From Agrypnia vestita (Eukaryota > Arthropoda > Insecta > Trichoptera > Phryganeidae): 64,000 nucleotides of DNA. Both the position numbers and the translations under genes were made by a program. Within the stretch, counting starts at the first letter, position 1; every line of letters begins with the position of its first letter. The notes below the pieces were generated by a model. It was not told the origin of the DNA. It worked only from the letters and a program-made list of their open reading frames with translations, and made no database searches. Below, piece by piece: positions 23,291-32,780 of this stretch. The stretch spans positions 42,822 through 106,821 of the forward strand of contig JADDOH010005040.1 in NCBI GenBank assembly GCA_016648135.1, given 5' to 3'.

Positions 23291-24900
23291 ATCCCTGCTG
23301 ATATAGAAGACACTTGCAATTGGAATATTGCGTTGAATTAAAATATATAATGTGTTATTTTTTATGTATTTTTCTCCCAGTTTTCTGTTAGCGTCTCATT
23401 AAAGTTAAAATAAAATATGAAAACGCTTATCGATTCATATTAATTTCTTTCACAATCATTTACACTTAATCTTCGATCAGTTTTTACAAGTTTCACTCAC
23501 AAAACCATTTTTTTTATATTGTTTTATATTGTTTATATTGTCATCTGTCTGTGCTCTTTATTCATCTTTTCCATAGTTCTGCATTCAAAAATGGTTTGTC
23601 AAAAATCATTTCACACTATTGTCAAATCAAATATCACACGTACGAAATATTTTTATTTCATTTTTTGATATTTTTATTTGTATCGGATATCTTCATTAGT
23701 ACTTTAATCTCTAAATATAGCTTTAAAAGACCAAATCAACCTTCCATTCACTTACTCGTCTAGACTTGCTGGCGCTTGCAATCATCAAATAGTGAAATAC
23801 TTAAATTTTACTGTACAACTCTGGAACATAACACAATACTAAATACTACTCGTATCTTTCCGCAAAAAGAGCAAATAAATATTTTACTATTACTCTGTGT
23901 ATTTCAGACATATTCGTATATTAAAACCCTCCAGCTATATAATCTTTTTATTTTTATCTTATAGCATTTTGCATTGTCATGAGAAATGCATTTTTCGCAA
24001 TTTCTTATTACTGTATACGAGTATTTAGTATTTACATGTCAAATGAAATTATTTCGTTTTTCACTTTCGTATTCATATCTTTATTAATTTTAGAAAATTT
24101 TCTATACATTTTTTTTAGATCTTGTATATCTAATTTAGCAGGAATGTGCAGTGAATACATTGCTGTATAACTTTTATATAAATATATAGGTATGTTGAAA
24201 AGAAAACGAAACAAAAACTATATTAATATAAATAAATTATATTCATATTCTTATCACCATTATTATGATACTAGCGTATACCAATGAAAAATCACGGGAC
24301 ATAAAAATTGCAGAATTTTGAACCTGAAAATTCATGAATAGAAAATCACTTGTTTTTTTGCTTAAACCTTAAACCAAATATTAATAAAATAATATCTAAT
24401 ATCAAAATTTCAATTCCATGTAATTTGGTGAGTGACCCTTGCCTGAGTCGCGCTTTGATTGCCTGATACTCTAATTATCTAAATCAAACAAAAAAGTCAT
24501 TATATTTAGATAAATTATACAGATTTTAATATAAGTACCATAATATTCAGTCGGATAAAAATTAGATTTCGATTTTTTTTCCAAAATATATGTTTTCGTA
24601 AAAGTCATACTGCAATGTAGGTACCTACTTACTGCACGCGCCTGCAATTCCATATTTATTATAAAATACGACGTACGTAACGACTCCCTAGTGGCAAACC
24701 TGTTTCTCTTCAAAACATACTTTTAAAATTATTTAAGATTTGAAAAAATATGTTCTTCTTACCGACACGTATTTCCAAAACTATTTTTGTGTCATGGCAA
24801 TTAAAAAACAGTTACGTATCAATATTACACAAAAAAGTATACAAATATTACACCAGACCATCAAGTTTTCACGGACATTATATGTTCATATTGCACCCTT
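23291..24900. other. AT-rich intergenic DNA
   Basis: Several 60-80-codon ORFs (Phe/Ile/Tyr-rich) on both strands are composition artefacts. Nothing recognised. Confidence 0.45.
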
Positions 24901-24903
24901 AGT

Positions 24904-25160
24904 ACAACACCACCATAAACTGAAAAATTCCGGCTTTGACCTATGAATGCCAAACAGATTTATGAGAAAGTAATTATTTGTAAATTATATTAATTATTTT
25001 TGTATTGCAATAACAAATATTTTCAAAATACCTGAAACAACAGTCCCACAATTTACAGATGGTTATAAATCGTACTTTCAAAAAGCATGTATTTTGTATG
25101 CACATTCAAGGTGGTTTGGTTCGGTTAAGTTTTAATTAATGTTGAGACAGAAATAAAAGT
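24904..25160 (+). repeat. Dispersed repeat E, copy 1
   Basis: Ordered similarity to 56080-56350: CCGGCTTTGA...GAA(T/C)GCCAAA, ATTTTCAAAATAYCTGRAACAA, AAAAAGCAT and AGGTGGWTTGKTTCRGTTRAG, then TTTTAAT. Diverged and non-coding. Confidence 0.5.
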
Positions 25161-25789
25161 TAAAACTTCAAATGCGATTTACTCAGAACGTAACATTTTA
25201 TATTGTGGCTGTCTTGTTCTAAGGGAGTGTTATTTCTTTTTAATAATGTACTAGCTGTAAACAATCAAATGACGATACTTTTATACGCCAGTTCCTAAAG
25301 AATAAGTATTTACTAATTTATAGCCGACACCCATGAAATAGTAATAACTTTTATCAAAATATTTTAACATTTTTTATATTTCGCCTGCATCCTGGCGATT
25401 AGGCGTAAAATGAAATAGTTCGTGTCTTTGCTGAGTCCTATATTTACTGTAATTTTGACGGGTAATGCAAGCTCGGCGATAGCAACATCGCTATCGTTGC
25501 CGCTTTCGGGTTTCCTGGCCCGTGGTTCATGCCCCATTTCCGGCCGTTTAATTTGGTTTCTTAGACAATGTAATTATTATGTAACGTATTAAGTATTAAA
25601 TTACGTTCTATTATGTTACTTGTTAATGTGTATGAAGATAACGAAACATTTTAAACATTATTACATATACTATACGTGTAGTACATGTAATAATGTTTAA
25701 AAAATTAATATTTTAAATCAAACTCTTGTCTTTCTAATATTTTTATTTGCAGCGGATAGAATATGGTTTAAATACCAACATTAATGTTA
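25161..25789. other. Intergenic DNA with a GC-richer patch
   Basis: At about 25455-25555 composition rises (GCTTTCGGGTTTCCTGGCCC) and a perfect CGATAGC/GCTATCG hairpin is present. No coding frame. Possible regulatory or conserved element. Confidence 0.4.
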
Positions 25790-25872
25790 GGTTTAAGTGA
25801 CAGCAGTAATGATAGGCTTAAGTGATAGCAGTAATAATAGAATCAAGTGACAACAATAATGATAAGCTTAAG
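25790..25872 (+). repeat. 25-bp tandem repeat, about 3.3 units
   Basis: Units starting at 25790, 25815 and 25840 follow the pattern GGYTTAAGTGAYAGCAGTAA then TRATA, followed by a partial fourth unit. Confidence 0.8.
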
Positions 25873-26635
25873 ATAGACCGACGCCTTCAAACTGTAGAAG
25901 GACATAAAGTTTTCCGCGGAAAGCCTCCATTCTTGTACATTCCCAGAGATTGTCAATTTTTCCAGGTTTGGAGAAATATTCAAATTTATAGGAGATATTT
26001 CTATTTAAGGAATTAAAAACATGTAGATACATAGTACCCAAACAGTAATTTGACAGCCATTTGCCTCATTGCAATGAAGACATAAATTGGTAACATAATT
26101 AATGCTCGTAACATGCAACATCACTTTCAGGAGTAAGCCCTAGAAATACGTACATCACTTTCGAGAGCAAATTGAGCGTAGCTTTTGTTGTACTGATCTC
26201 ATTGGCTCGGTTTTGCTCAACTGTCACAGAATTGGCTGTGATTTCGTTTTGTACGCTACATTCTCCACTAGTGCGTTCTGTTCAACTCAGCATCACTTTA
26301 CCGCCACCCTGTTTGAAGGCTGGAATAACTCAAAGTATTATGAAGACATATACGAGATCCAAGTATTTTGGGTTAACGCTCCCTTTCTTTTATAGACATA
26401 GCTACTCCATGCACGTTGACCATGTAAATTTCGCTTTGCTCTCCTTCTAATTTATCAATTATTGTTGTTATTACTTCCAGTAAAATTACAAATTTTTAAT
26501 GAAAACACATTTTATTCTGAAGATTTTGAAAATAAATAAGATTGATCTACCTACATATTTATCTAAACTAGGATATCTATATATCTAAATATATATCTAA
26601 ATATCTCTTCTATAAGAAAAATTTTGCCTCATTAT
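25873..26635. other. Intergenic DNA
   Basis: A 92-codon plus ORF (26172-26450) and its overlapping frame have no recognisable features. No gene called. Confidence 0.35.
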
Positions 26636-26724
26636 AAATTTTTCTGGAATATTCTGCCGTGTCTGACCTCTCTGGCCGACGTTTCGGATCCCATTGCAGG
26701 GTCCATATCAGGGCTGATTTCTTA
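26636..26724 (-). repeat. Repeat family P fragment with a hammerhead-like phrase
   Basis: The minus strand reads CCCTGATATGGACCCTGCAA, TGGGATCCGAAACGTCGG, then CCAGAGAGGTCAGACACGGC and AGAATATTCCAGAAAA. The second half matches the arms of the palindromic insertion at 30981-31126. The first half is one of the CTGATGA...GAAAC phrases. Confidence 0.65.
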
Positions 26725-26913
26725 CTTTCTTTTCTGGCTATGAATTTTGGAGATTGTAAATTTGGAGTAAAACTGAGTCTATTACATCAAATAAATATTA
26801 TTCATATATATATAAGAAAATAAATATTTTTGGGTGATTAAGAAATAATAAATATTTCCCTGTGCTTTCTGGTACAATAAGACATAACATATATATTCAA
26901 TTCTATATATATA

Positions 26914-27098
26914 TTTTTTTTTTAAACAGAGATGCGAACACGGAATACATGTCGCATCAATATTCTTACTATTTTCAAACTAAGCTAAACGCTTGTGCTA
27001 TGAAAATAGGACTAACTTGCTAGTCTGGAGTGAAGTTCGAACCCGCGACCTTCGGATCACGAGGCGAGTGTCCTAACCACAAGACCAACAAGCTACTC
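26914..27098 (-). mobile_element. tRNA-derived SINE copy 3 (best preserved)
   Basis: Read on the minus strand: head GTAGCTTGTTGGTCTTGTGG, then TTAGGACACTCGCCTCGTGA and a B box GGTCGCGGGTTCGAAC. The body follows (AGCAAGTTAGTCCTATTTTC, then GTTTAGCTTAGTTTGAAAAT and ATTGATGCGACATGTATTCC), ending in a poly-A tail. It is not a functional tRNA gene: it lacks a good acceptor stem, is fused to SINE body sequence and recurs at six sites. Confidence 0.92.
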
Positions 27099-27170
27099 GC
27101 ACTAGAATATGGAGAATGCTAATTGCACTAGAATATGGAGAATGCTAATTGCACTAGAATATGGAGAAAG
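27099..27170 (+). repeat. 26-bp tandem repeat abutting the SINE head
   Basis: GCACTAGAATATGGAGAATG followed by CTAATT, about 2.8 copies, beginning directly at the SINE head boundary and running into a LINE-tail scrap. Confidence 0.85.
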
Positions 27171-27262
27171 AAAATGAAGAGACTATGCAATTGACACAGT
27201 ACAGGACAGAAAGCGGTAGAGTTGTCCAAGCGATAGGCCCCCGACTCTTTAATGATAAAAGG
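27165..27262 (+). pseudogene. Non-LTR retrotransposon ORF, extreme C-terminus
   Basis: Translation with one in-frame stop gives RDYAIDTVQDRKR, a stop in place of Trp, and, in another frame, RVVQAIGPRLFNDKR. LINE polyproteins of the RTE type commonly end in a QDR..WR....IGPRL-like segment. A similar end lies at 61036-61117. Broken by a frameshift and a stop; only the last few dozen residues remain. Confidence 0.5.
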
Positions 27263-27307
27263 GATGAAGAAAAAGACGAATATGATTATATTTATATTCA
27301 ATTAATA

Positions 27308-27660
27308 TATTATAGATATCTCACAGAGACGAAATTATATTTTTATGGGAAAGTAGGTACAGAAGTCTTTGGGTGTACACAGGGCTTACGACCTATTGTA
27401 CGGCTGGCTTAAGTGAACACTTTACACAATTTAACGATCGCCATTTCCACCCATGATACCATGTCTACTAAATTTTGTAAGTTGTATATATTTAAATTAT
27501 ACGGCATGCTTCGTATATGTGTTGCAACAATCTTCAGCGCGGCCGGCAACCAAAGCTTTTTCATTCCTCTTAAATGACCACAAAATCAATAATATATTGA
27601 TTGATTAATGATTTCCCTTTGACAAAAATCCAGTACTGTTCTGAAAAATTTTGACATACT
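27308..27660 (+). mobile_element. Fold-back repeat family B, copy without the inverted arm
   Basis: Starts TATCTCACAGAGACGAAATT. It continues GGGAAAGTAGGTACAGAAGT, then CGGCTGGCTTAAGTGA, CGCCATTTCCACCC and TTGTAAGTTGTATATATTTA. It ends with the tail TTGATTGATTAATGATTTCC and GACAAAAATCCAGTACTG. Compared with 44614-45170 it lacks the inverted second arm before the tail. Non-coding. Confidence 0.75.
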
Positions 27661-29240
27661 CAAAATATATTTATATTATTTAAATTTCATTACCATTATA
27701 CAGTATTCTTTTCGTTTAGTAAACCATGGAATACGATAATGCTGTTCTACATCCAAGAGAATTTTCTTTATCCTCAAAGGACACACATGGGATCTTGACT
27801 TTGCTGAGTCATTCGAAAAGGGAATAAGTATAATATTAATGAAAATAGTGCGCTAATATATTCCATCACATCACGTCTTCTCCCCATTTCGTATTAGTAC
27901 GCATTTTATATATTTTGTTGTATCTCTGTTTACGTCTTCAACCTGACATACTTTAAATCATATCAAGAACAAACAATTAAAAAAAAATGATTCGCTTTTA
28001 TGAGTTTGCTTTATTTGAATTATTTTAGCAATAAATTAAGTAAAAACCAACCAGTGGACTAAATATTTTTTCTATGAATGATTCTTAATTCAATTTAGAC
28101 GCCAAAATAATATTGTTTGGATTTTCTTTCTTTTCTCCATTATACCTATTATTTCTCAAAAAATATCAAAAAATAATGTTGAAAATAATTAAATATTACA
28201 TTGTCACAATAAATACACAAATGCTGGAAATTTCAGAGCTTTAGCTAGACGGGAAGTTGTTGACATTTCGATTATTAAATTTGGAGACAAATAAACCGAA
28301 AAATGATGCTAAATAAAAGCGTTTAATAATAATATGGCGTAAAGTAAGTAAGTCAAATTTTCAAACTATGAGATTATTTATAAAAAAACAACCAGCTTCG
28401 GAAAAATCCATTTCATTCATCCGGGTAAAAAATAATCCTGAATACAAAATTATAATAATCTGCGATAAATATATGCATTGAGCTGTTTAATAATCTGAAT
28501 GTTTACAAATATTATAAAAATTTTAACAAAAAAAAATAAAAACAAAATAAAAAAACAGGTTTAGCTTTTGAAGAAAATATTGGAAAAATACAATAACTGT
28601 GAAATGAGGTAGGTTTAATCTACTGGAAAAGAATGAAAATCATATCTTCTCGTATATTCAGGGAAAACACAACAGGCCATTACATACAAAAAATAAACAA
28701 CCAGAAGAAATCATCCATAGGAATGTTCTCTTATATTTTAGCAGAAAAATGTTATTGAAAGAAGATGCACTTACATTTTTCTTAAATTGTGAGAGACCGC
28801 GTTTCATTACCCGCCACCAGGATAAAAAAGTTATTGGCGATGAAACGTTTGGCCATTTCGCTCGTAGTCACTGCATCGGACATGCATGTGTTCAGCGATA
28901 GTGATGATATGTAAGAGGTGTAATGTCACATCCCAAACAAAATTTCGTTTCGTTTGTTTGTTTTCGGTGACTTACTTTACCTGTATGCATCATAAATCCT
29001 AACGAATTTCTATATGGTAGAATACATGTAGGTATTTAACCTACTATGCATAGATGTTGATTAAGTAGTGACGATTATTATTTAATATATCAATTTTTTT
29101 AAATGAATGTTGTACATTCTTAAATATATTATATACAATATATTAATACCCCATCTCTCATGTTGCGCTCTATAACTGGATGTACTTGAAATCTAACCAA
29201 AATATAACTCAACTGATTTCAAAACCAAAATAAGTTGTTT
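27661..29240. other. AT-rich intergenic DNA
   Basis: No gene or clear repeat. 28220-28330 weakly resembles 33755-33860. Confidence 0.4.
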
Positions 29241-29244
29241 CTTT

Positions 29245-29407
29245 TTTAATAAAGAAACATGTCGTATCAATATTCTTACTATTTTCAAATTATCCTTAAG
29301 GCTAATACTTTAAAAATAGGACTAACTTGCTGGTGTTTTGGAATGGAATTCAAAACACCGACCAATGGATCACAAGGCGAAAGTTTTAACCATTACACAA
29401 ACAAGCA
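29245..29407 (-). mobile_element. tRNA-derived SINE copy 4 (diverged)
   Basis: The minus strand keeps the order of head (TTGTTTGTGTAATGGTTAAA), B-box remnant, AGCAAGTTAGTCCTATTTT and AGTAAGAATATTGATACGAC, then an A-rich tail. Many substitutions are present. Its head abuts the LINE ORF scrap at 29410. Confidence 0.8.
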
Positions 29408-29409
29408 AC

Positions 29410-29715
29410 TCAATTTTGAAAATCTTTGTGTTGACACTCTGTTGGTTTTGTGACGAGGACGTCCAGTTCTCTCTCCATCTCTTTGGTGGTCTCCCTGGTG
29501 GTCGGTTTCCCTCTGGAATCCCGCGCATAACGGCTCTGGCGAGTCTCGTCCGCTCCATTCTCTCGACATGGGCCCTCCAGAAACGCCGTCCCTGCCTGCT
29601 CCATCTTGCAATGGTTCTGCGGATTTCCGCATTGGGTACTCTGTCTCTGAGGGTCTCGTCCACAATGGGTCATAGAGTCTTCATCTCGGTAGTTTTGAGG
29701 AGTCATGATACAGGT
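29410..29715 (-). pseudogene. Non-LTR retrotransposon ORF2 C-terminal remnant
   Basis: The minus-strand translation gives LKTTEMKTL, a stop, then ETLRDRVPNAEIRRTIA, GRRFWRAHVERMERTRLARA and GIPEGNRPPGRPPKRWRENW. The AEMR/LRDR.NEIRR segment, the HV.RM segment and the G.RP.GRPPKRW segment, in this order, are hallmarks of the region C-terminal to reverse transcriptase in RTE-like LINEs. The upstream RT domain is absent. One stop and at least one indel are present. It is truncated where the SINE begins. Confidence 0.75.
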
Positions 29716-30646
29716 CTTATGCATGATTTATATATTCTGACTTTGCTTATGAATATGCTTATTGGCTCACACAGTGTCTCTTAAGCTTCCAAAGCATCAA
29801 GGGAAAATCTTCCTTTACATAATTTAAAAAGTTCTCATGTATTCATAATCTTCTTTGTAGAGCTATCTTAGGTCTGTTGACAGAACTCTTAATTAAAATA
29901 ATTAATAAATAAAATTGATTGAGATAATAAAAATGTATTGAATGTTAAAATATTTATTAAATATTAAGTTTTCTTAGTTTCGTGATAACGAGTAATTTAC
30001 TATCATCACCACTAAATTATATTTATATGATTCAAACCGAATTATGTATGACTGACATTTAACACCATACTCGGAAAAATCTTAGAAGGTATCTATGTGA
30101 GATTATAGCGCTTTCTGACTTTTGAATTCCACCGCATATTCTTTTTCTTCTATCATGTGTTAATAAAATACTAGTTTTATTCATAATAAGATGTACACAC
30201 TACTCGAACAGAATATAGAATACTCTGCATTTAGGTACATTTGGATGATTATTATTGAAATTCCTGTCAATCTGACATGTCGGTCGGTGCAATGTCGAGG
30301 TAGTTGCTGCCTCCACCCTCTGAGGGCAGCGGCAGTGTGACGCGAGGGGTTGGAGAAGCTCGTTATATCGGGCACAAGTGTTCTCTGTCACGGAATGTCC
30401 TAGTTTTACATCTAATTATACTAATTGCTCGATAAACAAGCCCTTGAGAAGCAGTTTGAGCGTGTAATTTAACTACGCCCTTTTATGAATAGTGCACTAC
30501 ACCTAGCGGTGTTAAAAAGTAATTAATTTGTTTCCACGTAGTAAATTCACCGTAAAACTTAATTAAATTCCAAGGCTTTACATATTAGAAATAAAACTCT
30601 TCATTTTCGTATTATGGATTTATATTGTACGAGAGTAAATCAACAT
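29716..30646. other. Intergenic DNA
   Basis: A short patch near 30270-30350 is GC-richer and open on the minus strand (64 codons, 30181-30375) without recognisable features. No gene called. Confidence 0.35.
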
Positions 30647-30878
30647 CTATTTAAATCTTTCGTTCTTCAATTTATTTACATAAAGTATACGTAATTTTTC
30701 CACATGGTGACCTCTCCTGTTGATTGGTCCAGTGGTCCACAAGTTTGGGTATTTCTTCCAAGAAGAAGATTTTCGGTTGGTTATGAAGCCATTTTTGCAC
30801 CAATTCTTGCATATCTGAGTTTGTGTCAGACCTTACGGAAAGCAAGCTCATTGAGGATGATTTTTTGGACAGAATCAT
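30647..30878 (-). pseudogene. Mariner-like transposase C-terminal relic
   Basis: The minus strand reads DMQELVQKWLHNQPKIFFLE then EIPKLVDHW. After a one-base frameshift it continues INRRGHHVEK and LRILYVNKLKNERFK with a stop at 30647-30649. The pattern W...Q...FF..GI..L..RW..C....G.YVEK is the typical end of mariner-family transposases. Only about 75 residues are recognisable; catalytic domains are missing. It differs from the cecropia-type transposase next door, so it belongs to another, older mariner lineage. Confidence 0.65.
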
Positions 30879-30980
30879 TAAAAATGTTCAAAGAAGAAGC
30901 TACCACAATGCGCTACTACGCAACCCGACAAATTCTCTATAACCTTCTCTGGTCGAGCTTGACGGGCATTTTGCTTCCTT
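30879..30980 (-). other. Unassigned sequence between the mariner relic and the palindromic insertion
   Basis: Open on the minus strand but with no mariner motifs recognisable by eye. It continues past the insertion into 31127-31213. Confidence 0.3.
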
Positions 30981-31126
30981 AAAAATGTCCTTAGGTTTTC
31001 ACGGCCGTTCAGAATCTTCTGTGTATAGTTTTCTGGGATATTCTGCCGTATATATGTGACCTCTCTGGTCTGGCCAGAGATGTCACATATACACGGCAGA
31101 ATATCCCAGAAAACTATCACAGAAGG
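30981..31126. mobile_element. 146-bp palindromic insertion (repeat family P) with 12-bp target duplication
   Basis: TTTTGCTTCCTT occurs immediately before (30969-30980) and after (31127-31138) the insert. Inside, arms at 31016-31068 and 31074-31125 are inverted repeats of about 52 bp with few differences (CTTCTGTG, TAGTTTTCTGGGATATTCTG and so on) around a 5-nt loop. They are preceded by AGGTTTTCACGGCCGTTCAG. Fragments of the same sequence occur at 21632-21706 and 26636-26724. Non-coding. The long target duplication suggests retroposition-type insertion rather than a TA- or TTAA-specific DNA transposon. Confidence 0.8.
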
Positions 31127-31138
31127 TTTTGCTTCCTT

Positions 31139-31254
31139 TTCGTGCATCCTACTCGTCGTCCGGCCAAGCTCAAGCTTATCGTTACTCATGAATGAAATAG
31201 ATGCCTCCAGCATTGCCGATTTAAATTAACAAAACATTCTCAGATTTGAACATA
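31139..31254. other. Continuation of interrupted sequence upstream of the mariner
   Basis: Continues the sequence split by the palindromic insertion. The minus frame here (...DKLELGRTTSRMHEKEA) is not recognisable. Confidence 0.3.
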
Positions 31255-31256
31255 TA

Positions 31257-32508
31257 TTAGGTCCTTACATATGAAATTGGCGTTTAGTATGGGAGGAACA
31301 TAAAGCCGATTTTTTTTTTATTATAATATATTTATTTAATCAAAGTATGTACCATTGCTATCTATGCACTTTTGCCATCTCGTAGGTAGTTCATCGATCC
31401 CTTTACTAAAAAAACCATTCGGACGGGAATCAATAAAATCTTTGAAGGCGGTTTGGACTGCCCCATCGGAGTTGAATTTTTTCCTTTGCAAGAAGTTATC
31501 CAAATTTCGAAAAAAATGGTAATCTGTTGGGGCAAGGTCCGGAGAGTACTGTGGATGCCTTAGACATTCCAATTGAAGCTCCTCTAATTTGGTAGCCGTC
31601 TGTTAATCACCTAGAGCGATTAACCAGCCTCGGTTGTTTAGCAGCTAGCTTTTCCATCATGGTTTGCAGTTGCTGACAATAGACATCTGCCGTAATCGTC
31701 TGGCCAGATTTAAGAAAGCTGTAGTGAACGACACCAGCACTAGTCCACCAAACGCTCACAAGTAACTTTTTTGGAGTCAATTTTCGCTTGGGGCATGGTT
31801 TGGCTGGTTCGGCAGGGTTCAGCCATTGCGATGAGCGCTTCCGATTATCGTACAGGATCCACTTTTCATCACAGGTAATGATTCGATTTAAAATCCCTTC
31901 ATTATTGTGCCGGTTGAGTAATGCAACGCAGCAATCAACGCGCGTTTGTTGATTTGCTTCACTCAATTCGTGAGGTACCCACCTTTCAAGCCTTTTCACC
32001 TTACCAATTTGCTTCAAGTGGATTAAAACAGTTTTATCACTAACACCGCAGCCTGCAGCTAACTCGGATATGGTTTGCGATGGATTCGCTTCCACAATAG
32101 CCTTCAATTCTTCATTATCAACTTTGGTCTCCGGCCGTCCACGGGGCTTGTTCTGCAGGTCGAAATTTCGAGAACGAAAACGTTGGAACCAAAAACGCAC
32201 TGTGTTTTCTTTTGCGGCACCGTTGCCATACACATCATTAATTCTTCGAGCCGTTTCTGCAGCACTGGTGCCACGGTGGAACTCGTACTCGTAAATAACG
32301 CGATATTTCAAGTTTTTCATTTTGTAAACTGAGTGACGCAAAGAAAAAAACAATTGAGGAAAAAACAAATGAATTATAATTTTCAAAACACAAATACATG
32401 AGTAAATAGCTGTATAAATTTGGATTTGGAATTCCTAACCAAAGAGAAGATATTTGAGATCAAATTTGCCAGTACGGCAAAACGCCAATTTCATATGTAA
32501 GGACCTAA
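31257..32508 (-). mobile_element. Mariner transposon, cecropia-like, 1252 bp
   Basis: Both ends carry an essentially perfect terminal inverted repeat of 28 bp or more beginning TTAGGTCCTTACATATGAAA, flanked by TA on each side (31255-31256 and 32509-32510), the target duplication expected for Tc1/mariner. The total length is that of a typical complete mariner. It contains one transposase gene on the minus strand, broken by a small deletion. The ends and the protein resemble the cecropia subfamily known from moths. Near-perfect ends and a long open frame point to a fairly recent insertion, now non-autonomous. Confidence 0.95.
31336..32320 (-). pseudogene. Mariner transposase, inactivated by internal deletion
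   Basis: The start is placed at MKNLKYR (ATG at 32320-32318) rather than the upstream ATG at 32386, because mariner transposases begin just before the first helix-turn-helix. Visible features in order: first HTH (about residues 5-45, GTSAAETARRINDVYG), NKPRGRP linker, second HTH (TISELAAGCGVSDKTV), WVPHEL motif, first catalytic Asp in ITCDEKW and third Asp in YSPDLAPTDYHFF. At about 31600-31610 the frame hits a stop. A different frame resumes at ATKLEELQLECLRHP and runs to the normal C-terminus. The stretch that should contain the HDN-type motif with the second catalytic Asp is missing, so the DD34D triad is broken and the product cannot transpose. No other stops are seen. Normal family length is about 345 residues. 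Confidence 0.93.
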
Positions 32509-32520
32509 TATATTATATAA

Positions 32521-32780
32521 AACTTTCAAAATTTGATAATGTATGGAGTTCTTACGATGGAATTGGTGAACGTTGCATTGTGTAGAGTGATCACTTAAGC
32601 CAGCTCATACAGGTTGTAAGCCCTGGTCCATCATATGAAATGACTTATATACACATCTCTCGTATTCATAACTTCTACAATTAATCTTCTGTAATTAATC
32701 TTAATTAATCAATCATTCATCCCTCTGGGGACAAAATCCAGTAACTGTATTCTTAAAACATACCTACAGTATAAAAATAT
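32521..32780. mobile_element. Fold-back repeat family B, right-half copy
   Basis: Same layout as 17890-18130: inverted arm (GGAATTGGTGAACGTTGCAT, then AGTGATCACTTAAGCCAGCT and TTGTAAGCCCTGG, ATGACTTATATACAC) followed by the forward tail (GGGGACAAAATCCAGTAACT). It starts about 10 bp after the mariner, so the mariner inserted next to or inside this repeat. Confidence 0.7.

Noticed and set aside
23551..24214. Series of overlapping 60-70-codon ORFs
   Set aside because: Phe/Ile/Tyr-rich peptides on both strands typical of AT-rich chance frames.
26914..27098. tRNA gene on the minus strand (A and B boxes present)
   Set aside because: The tRNA-like part is fused to a conserved body and A-tail repeated at five other sites. 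The cloverleaf acceptor pairing is poor. It is a SINE.
27161..27412. 83-codon ORF as a host protein
   Set aside because: It is a chimera of a 26-bp repeat unit, a LINE C-terminal scrap and the start of a fold-back repeat.
28605..28620. let-7-like seed TGAGGTAGG
   Set aside because: The match ends after nine bases and there is no hairpin around it.
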